Virus record (IMG/VR): IMGVR_UViG_3300037246_001677
Span: 1-64,000 of that record
DNA: 64,000 nucleotides
Source of the DNA: a virus
Direction: 5' to 3' (one strand)
A program made the position numbers and the translations under genes. Position 1 is the first letter of the stretch, and each line of letters starts with the position of its first letter. This document shows, one piece after another, positions 61,094-64,000 of this stretch. The notes under the pieces were generated by a model, which saw only the letters and a list, made by a program, of their open reading frames with translations, did no database searches and was not told the origin of the DNA.

Positions 61094-62169
61094 AATTTAC
61101 TGAGTATATAGATGAGTCCTCAAAGCGTGAATTGAAATTATATGGTATGATTCAATCTTTATACAAAAATTGCGCTCCATTTATAAAAGAGTTAAGAAAG
61201 TCAGGTGAAAATAAAGTACTGTGGAGAGGAACCAATAAAATCAGCACAACAACAATAAAACAAGTAACTCCAAGACAAGACCGTGCTCCAAAAGATATGC
61301 CAGTAGAAATACACGACGAACTTGATGTAAGATTCAAAAAGAAATTTGGATGGATGGCGAGAAGTGAAGGTGTGTTTATTACATCACAAAGAGCATCAGC
61401 GGAAACTTATGGTGATGGTTATATATTTTTTCCAGTAGGAAAATATGAGTACTTATATAATCCATTTATTAGTGATTTATATTCAGAAGTGGATTCTGAT
61501 TTAGATATATATAATGCATTTGTTGAAGGAGAAAATGCTGAATGGGAAATGGAATGGGAAAATGAGTATGGAGAAAATGAGTATGGAACATGGTATTATT
61601 TAGGAACAGACACAGGAGAGTCTGACACAGAAGAAGCAACAATAGCAGCAGCAGAGGCAGAAGGAATTGAATATGATGAACATGATCTTGAAAACATAGA
61701 AAATGATTTAGAGTGGACTCCTGAAGTGTCATTACAAGATTATTTGGATGAAAAAAAAGAAGGAGCAAAAGAAGAAGGAGTATATAATTTAGAACAAGTT
61801 TTGAAAGGTTATAGGTCCACTAATTTAGGATTGGCTATAAAAAGGAAAGTGGAAATTATGTTCAAATGTAAAAGTTATTATTTAATCGAAGGTCATTTCA
61901 AAAAGGATATTATAAAATATGTGTTGGAAGGTAAACCAATGAAGTTTAATCCTAAGCAAAAAGAACTTCCATTTGTCAGGGATCCAAATTGGAGAAAAAA
62001 ACCAGGGGTAAAACCAGCATTCATTGATCCATACAGCTTAGAAGACTGGAAAGTATCCGGACTTGGTATGAAAGCAGCCCATCAAAAGTTTGGTAAGTTA
62101 ATGTCAAAAGCTAAAAAGGGACACCAGAAACCAGTAATTAAAAATAAACTTAAGAAATTAATTAAGTAA
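61090..62169 (+). CDS. capsid-targeted protein, possible ADP-ribosyltransferase fold (paralogue 2)
   Basis: 359 aa. Starts MKFTEYIDE-S. LWRGTNK, RAPKDMPVEIHDELD, FGWMARSEGVFITS, FPVGKYEYLYNP and DLY repeat the pattern of the 56327 gene; R (LWRGT), STS-like ITS and later Glu-rich stretch are compatible with an R-S-E transferase. An acidic insert (residues 140-220) and a basic Lys/Pro tail follow. Convergent with the helicase gene, 8-bp overlap of ends. Confidence 0.55.
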   Translation: MKFTEYIDESSKRELKLYGMIQSLYKNCAPFIKELRKSGENKVLWRGTNKISTTTIKQVTPRQDRAPKDMPVEIHDELDVRFKKKFGWMARSEGVFITSQRASAETYGDGYIFFPVGKYEYLYNPFISDLYSEVDSDLDIYNAFVEGENAEWEMEWENEYGENEYGTWYYLGTDTGESDTEEATIAAAEAEGIEYDEHDLENIENDLEWTPEVSLQDYLDEKKEGAKEEGVYNLEQVLKGYRSTNLGLAIKRKVEIMFKCKSYYLIEGHFKKDIIKYVLEGKPMKFNPKQKELPFVRDPNWRKKPGVKPAFIDPYSLEDWKVSGLGMKAAHQKFGKLMSKAKKGHQKPVIKNKLKKLIK

Positions 62170-63628
62170 TCTCTATCTTATCAATATCAATGGTATCACC
62201 CTCTTCAAATAAGTACTCTGATATATGAAATTTTTCGGAGTCGTAGTATCTATACCTTACATCACCATGCTTTTCAAAGAAAGTAGTGTGGTCATGTAAG
62301 TCAAAGATGTACGCTCCGTTTTCTTTGTCCGCGTGGCTCCTCAAAGCCCTACCTATTGACTGCAGTACTCTAATTTTAGATTTAAATGGCGAGGCCAAAA
62401 TAATATACTTCAAGTTTGGAATATTGATCCCCTGTTGAAAAATACCATAAGTAGCTATAAGTGCTACATCCTTACGGTCTTTCATTTTATTTCTCCACTC
62501 TTCTCTTAACTCAACAGAATCCCTACCTGACAAGAACACTACTTCTTTATTAGTGATTAAATTATCTTTTAGATAATCACCTTCTTTCTCCACTTTACCA
62601 ACCAACAATAATGTATTGTGGTCAAAACGATCAACCAACCTATTAATGATAGATAATCTAAACTCGTTTGTAAAAACTTCATCTTTAACTTCATCATAAG
62701 TACCTTCATGTCGATCTCCTTTATATTCTAAATTTAACACATTAACATTACACTTACTGATAAATCCTTTATCAGCTAATAACCCCGATGGATACTCTTT
62801 TAGAATTGGGCCAAGATATGATTTAGTGTTCCAATTATCAAGTACTCCGGAGTGCATGGTTCCTGTAAATCCTAATCTATATCTTGCTCTAACTGACTTC
62901 ACTAAAATCTTTTTTAATTCAAAGGCTTTTGATTGGTGTACTTCATCTACAATCACACAATTATAATTCATCAACTTATCATGGTTATTCTTAAGCGTCT
63001 GCCAAGTTGATATAGTTATTGGATAATCCCATTGCTTTGACTTACCATGTACTCTACCTATAAAATCCTCTGGTATGCCATACTCTATCATATCACCATA
63101 AAATTGCTCAACCAAACTAATTGTAGGCACAATAATTATAGCGTTTTCAACACCAGATTTTTTCCTTTCCAATAGAGTTTTAACTACATATGATATGACT
63201 AATGACTTACCGCTGGCAGTGGCTGACCTAATTATTCCTTTGGTATATTTAAGACAGGCACGTATACTTTCTTTCTGATAATTGCGTGGGTATAGTGATA
63301 GGTTATATCTGGGTATGAATTTTGGTCCTTTAAATAATGACTTCACTTCAGTATCAACAGTTAACTTATGCCTTGGAAAGTGCATCTTATGTATTTTAAT
63401 TAACTCAAATAATAAACCATAAGGTAACGTATCAAACCTATGCATCATACAGGTTTTACCATTCCAACCACCACTTCTATACTGAGGCATATACTGAAAT
63501 CCCTCTACGTATTCAGTAAAGTGTTCTTTCATACCATCAAGATAATCAACATCTTCTGTGTTTATTTTTATCAGCATTGGATTCTGCTGGCTAATATTTA
63601 CTAATTCCATTTCTTTCATTTTTATCAT
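62162..63628 (-). CDS. uvsW: UvsW-like SF2 helicase
   Basis: About 488 aa. Motif I SATASGKS, motif Ia VPTISLVEQF, DEVH box (VDEVHQSKA), GFTGTMHS (motif III), and C-terminal QGINIP and QSIGRALRS (motifs V/VI). T4 UvsW is about 500 aa, reverses forks, and unwinds R-loops to switch replication from origin to recombination mode. Start taken at MIKMKEME; Mets at 63619 or 63610 are equally possible, and the frame to 63748 overlaps the neighbour too far. Confidence 0.92.
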   Translation of the reverse strand: MIKMKEMELVNISQQNPMLIKINTEDVDYLDGMKEHFTEYVEGFQYMPQYRSGGWNGKTCMMHRFDTLPYGLLFELIKIHKMHFPRHKLTVDTEVKSLFKGPKFIPRYNLSLYPRNYQKESIRACLKYTKGIIRSATASGKSLVISYVVKTLLERKKSGVENAIIIVPTISLVEQFYGDMIEYGIPEDFIGRVHGKSKQWDYPITISTWQTLKNNHDKLMNYNCVIVDEVHQSKAFELKKILVKSVRARYRLGFTGTMHSGVLDNWNTKSYLGPILKEYPSGLLADKGFISKCNVNVLNLEYKGDRHEGTYDEVKDEVFTNEFRLSIINRLVDRFDHNTLLLVGKVEKEGDYLKDNLITNKEVVFLSGRDSVELREEWRNKMKDRKDVALIATYGIFQQGINIPNLKYIILASPFKSKIRVLQSIGRALRSHADKENGAYIFDLHDHTTFFEKHGDVRYRYYDSEKFHISEYLFEEGDTIDIDKIEIT

Positions 63629-63821
63629 ATACTTTCTGAGCTTGACCACGTAATAACATACTGATTTTATACCAAACAATTGTATCTTCACATCCACATG
63701 GACATAAGTCCGGTGACCAACTACCACCACCTTTAAAATGTCTTTCATGAGTTAAACAATTTTCACAAAATATATCTCTCCCCTTTCCCGTCCATCCTTT
63801 TTCTATTGGTAATTTTGTCAT
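63591..63821 (-). CDS. zinc-finger protein
   Basis: 76 aa with CENCLTHERHF and CPCGCED motifs. Overlaps the helicase start by about 38 bp, so coupled. Function unknown. Confidence 0.55.
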   Translation of the reverse strand: MTKLPIEKGWTGKGRDIFCENCLTHERHFKGGGSWSPDLCPCGCEDTIVWYKISMLLRGQAQKVYDKNERNGISKY

Positions 63822-64000
63822 TATACTAAAATATCTTCATCCTTTAAAAATTCTTTTTTTTCTGGGTATTCATGTACTCCAAGTGGTATATAAGGTGTAT
63901 AATAAAAACACTCTTCCCAATTAACATACCATCTACCTTTTAATTTACGCTCACGCTCAACTAATCTTGTCTTTACTATTTTAAATGAAATTTCAGATAA
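63821..64000 (-). CDS. partial hypothetical protein (C-terminal end)
   Basis: Last 59 residues of a gene whose start lies beyond the window (ends KEFLKDEDILV). Aromatic middle WYVNWEECFYYTPYIP. TAATG overlap with the zinc-finger gene. No domain recognisable. Confidence 0.55.
   Translation of the reverse strand, partial: LSEISFKIVKTRLVERERKLKGRWYVNWEECFYYTPYIPLGVHEYPEKKEFLKDEDILV

Noticed and set aside
63629-63748. Extended N-terminus of the UvsW-like helicase
   Set aside because: Would overlap the zinc-finger gene almost completely; family length and Met positions favour a start at 63610-63628.
1-64000. Insertion sequences, integrase or attachment sites
   Set aside because: No transposase or integrase reading frame and no IS-type terminal repeats were seen; tRNA genes here are phage genes, not integration targets.

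Overview
The window is part of a large double-stranded DNA bacteriophage genome (AT-rich, coding on both strands, gene-dense with many ATGA/TAATG overlaps). Evidence: a T4-type replisome (clamp loader large and small subunits, sliding clamp, UvsW-like helicase), NAD-dependent DNA ligase, HU, a DUF932 protein, dozens of very small zinc-ribbon and membrane proteins, and a huge tRNA array. The T4-like replisome and the T4-like capsid-targeting N-termini suggest a jumbo or T4-superfamily myovirus. Signal peptides with lipoboxes and sigma70-type promoters suggest a bacterial host, but the host cannot be named from this sequence.

Layout. (1) 1-17.3 kb, minus strand: early/accessory genes. These include LigA, a soluble PgpH-type HD phosphodiesterase, RtcB RNA ligase, nicotinamidase plus nicotinate phosphoribosyltransferase, an Rnl2-type RNA ligase, many tiny zinc-ribbon genes, HU, a PC4-like ssDNA-binding protein and two tRNAs. 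(2) 17.3-19.3 kb: a gene-free divergence zone with outward-facing promoters on both sides of a large imperfect palindrome and 16-bp tandem repeats (candidate origin), plus long candidate non-coding RNAs, one ending in a tRNA-like domain. (3) 19.3-27 kb, plus strand: small genes, a J-domain-like (HPD) protein, DUF932, two tRNA-like elements and a Gly-rich lipoprotein. (4) 27-44.2 kb, plus: an RNA archipelago of 36 recognisable tRNAs (38 in the window, covering all 20 amino acids and including a CUA amber suppressor), several degenerate tRNA-like elements, two Ro-type Y RNAs and about ten other structured RNAs. Small genes are interleaved: NfuA-like Fe-S scaffold, NUDIX, SPFH, metallophosphoesterase, SLOG, Pth2-like, RpiB. 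(5) 44.2-47.3 kb: clamp loader and sliding clamp. (6) 47.3-52.4 kb: a complete ubiquitin-like conjugation cassette (Ubl, E2-like, E1-like, zinc-ribbon/JAMM peptidase), followed at once by two Y-RNA-like genes and a TROVE/Ro60 protein. (7) 52.4-54.5 kb: small membrane and DUF5675 proteins. (8) 54.5-62.2 kb: eleven consecutive genes whose products begin with a T4-type capsid-targeting peptide (M-[KR]-x3-[YF]-[LIM]-x-E), read as enzymes packaged in the head and injected. They include a P-loop kinase, HExxH protein, HAD nucleotidase, CCA-adding enzyme, an ATP-grasp/aspartyl-protease-like fusion and two related possible ADP-ribosyltransferases. (9) 62.2-64 kb, minus: UvsW-like helicase, a zinc-ribbon protein and a truncated gene.

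Themes. RNA maintenance dominates: RtcB, Rnl2, CCA-adding enzyme, Pth2-like protein, Ro60 with four Y RNAs and a near-autonomous tRNA set. A second theme is NAD/ribose metabolism (PncA, PncB, RpiB, NUDIX, NAD-dependent ligase). A third is a phage ubiquitin-like pathway coupled to Ro60. Nearly all transcription units start from one highly uniform promoter type (TTTACA or TTTACY, 17 bp, usually TGATATAAT), placed on both strands. All function calls are from reading translated sequence by eye; no database search was run.
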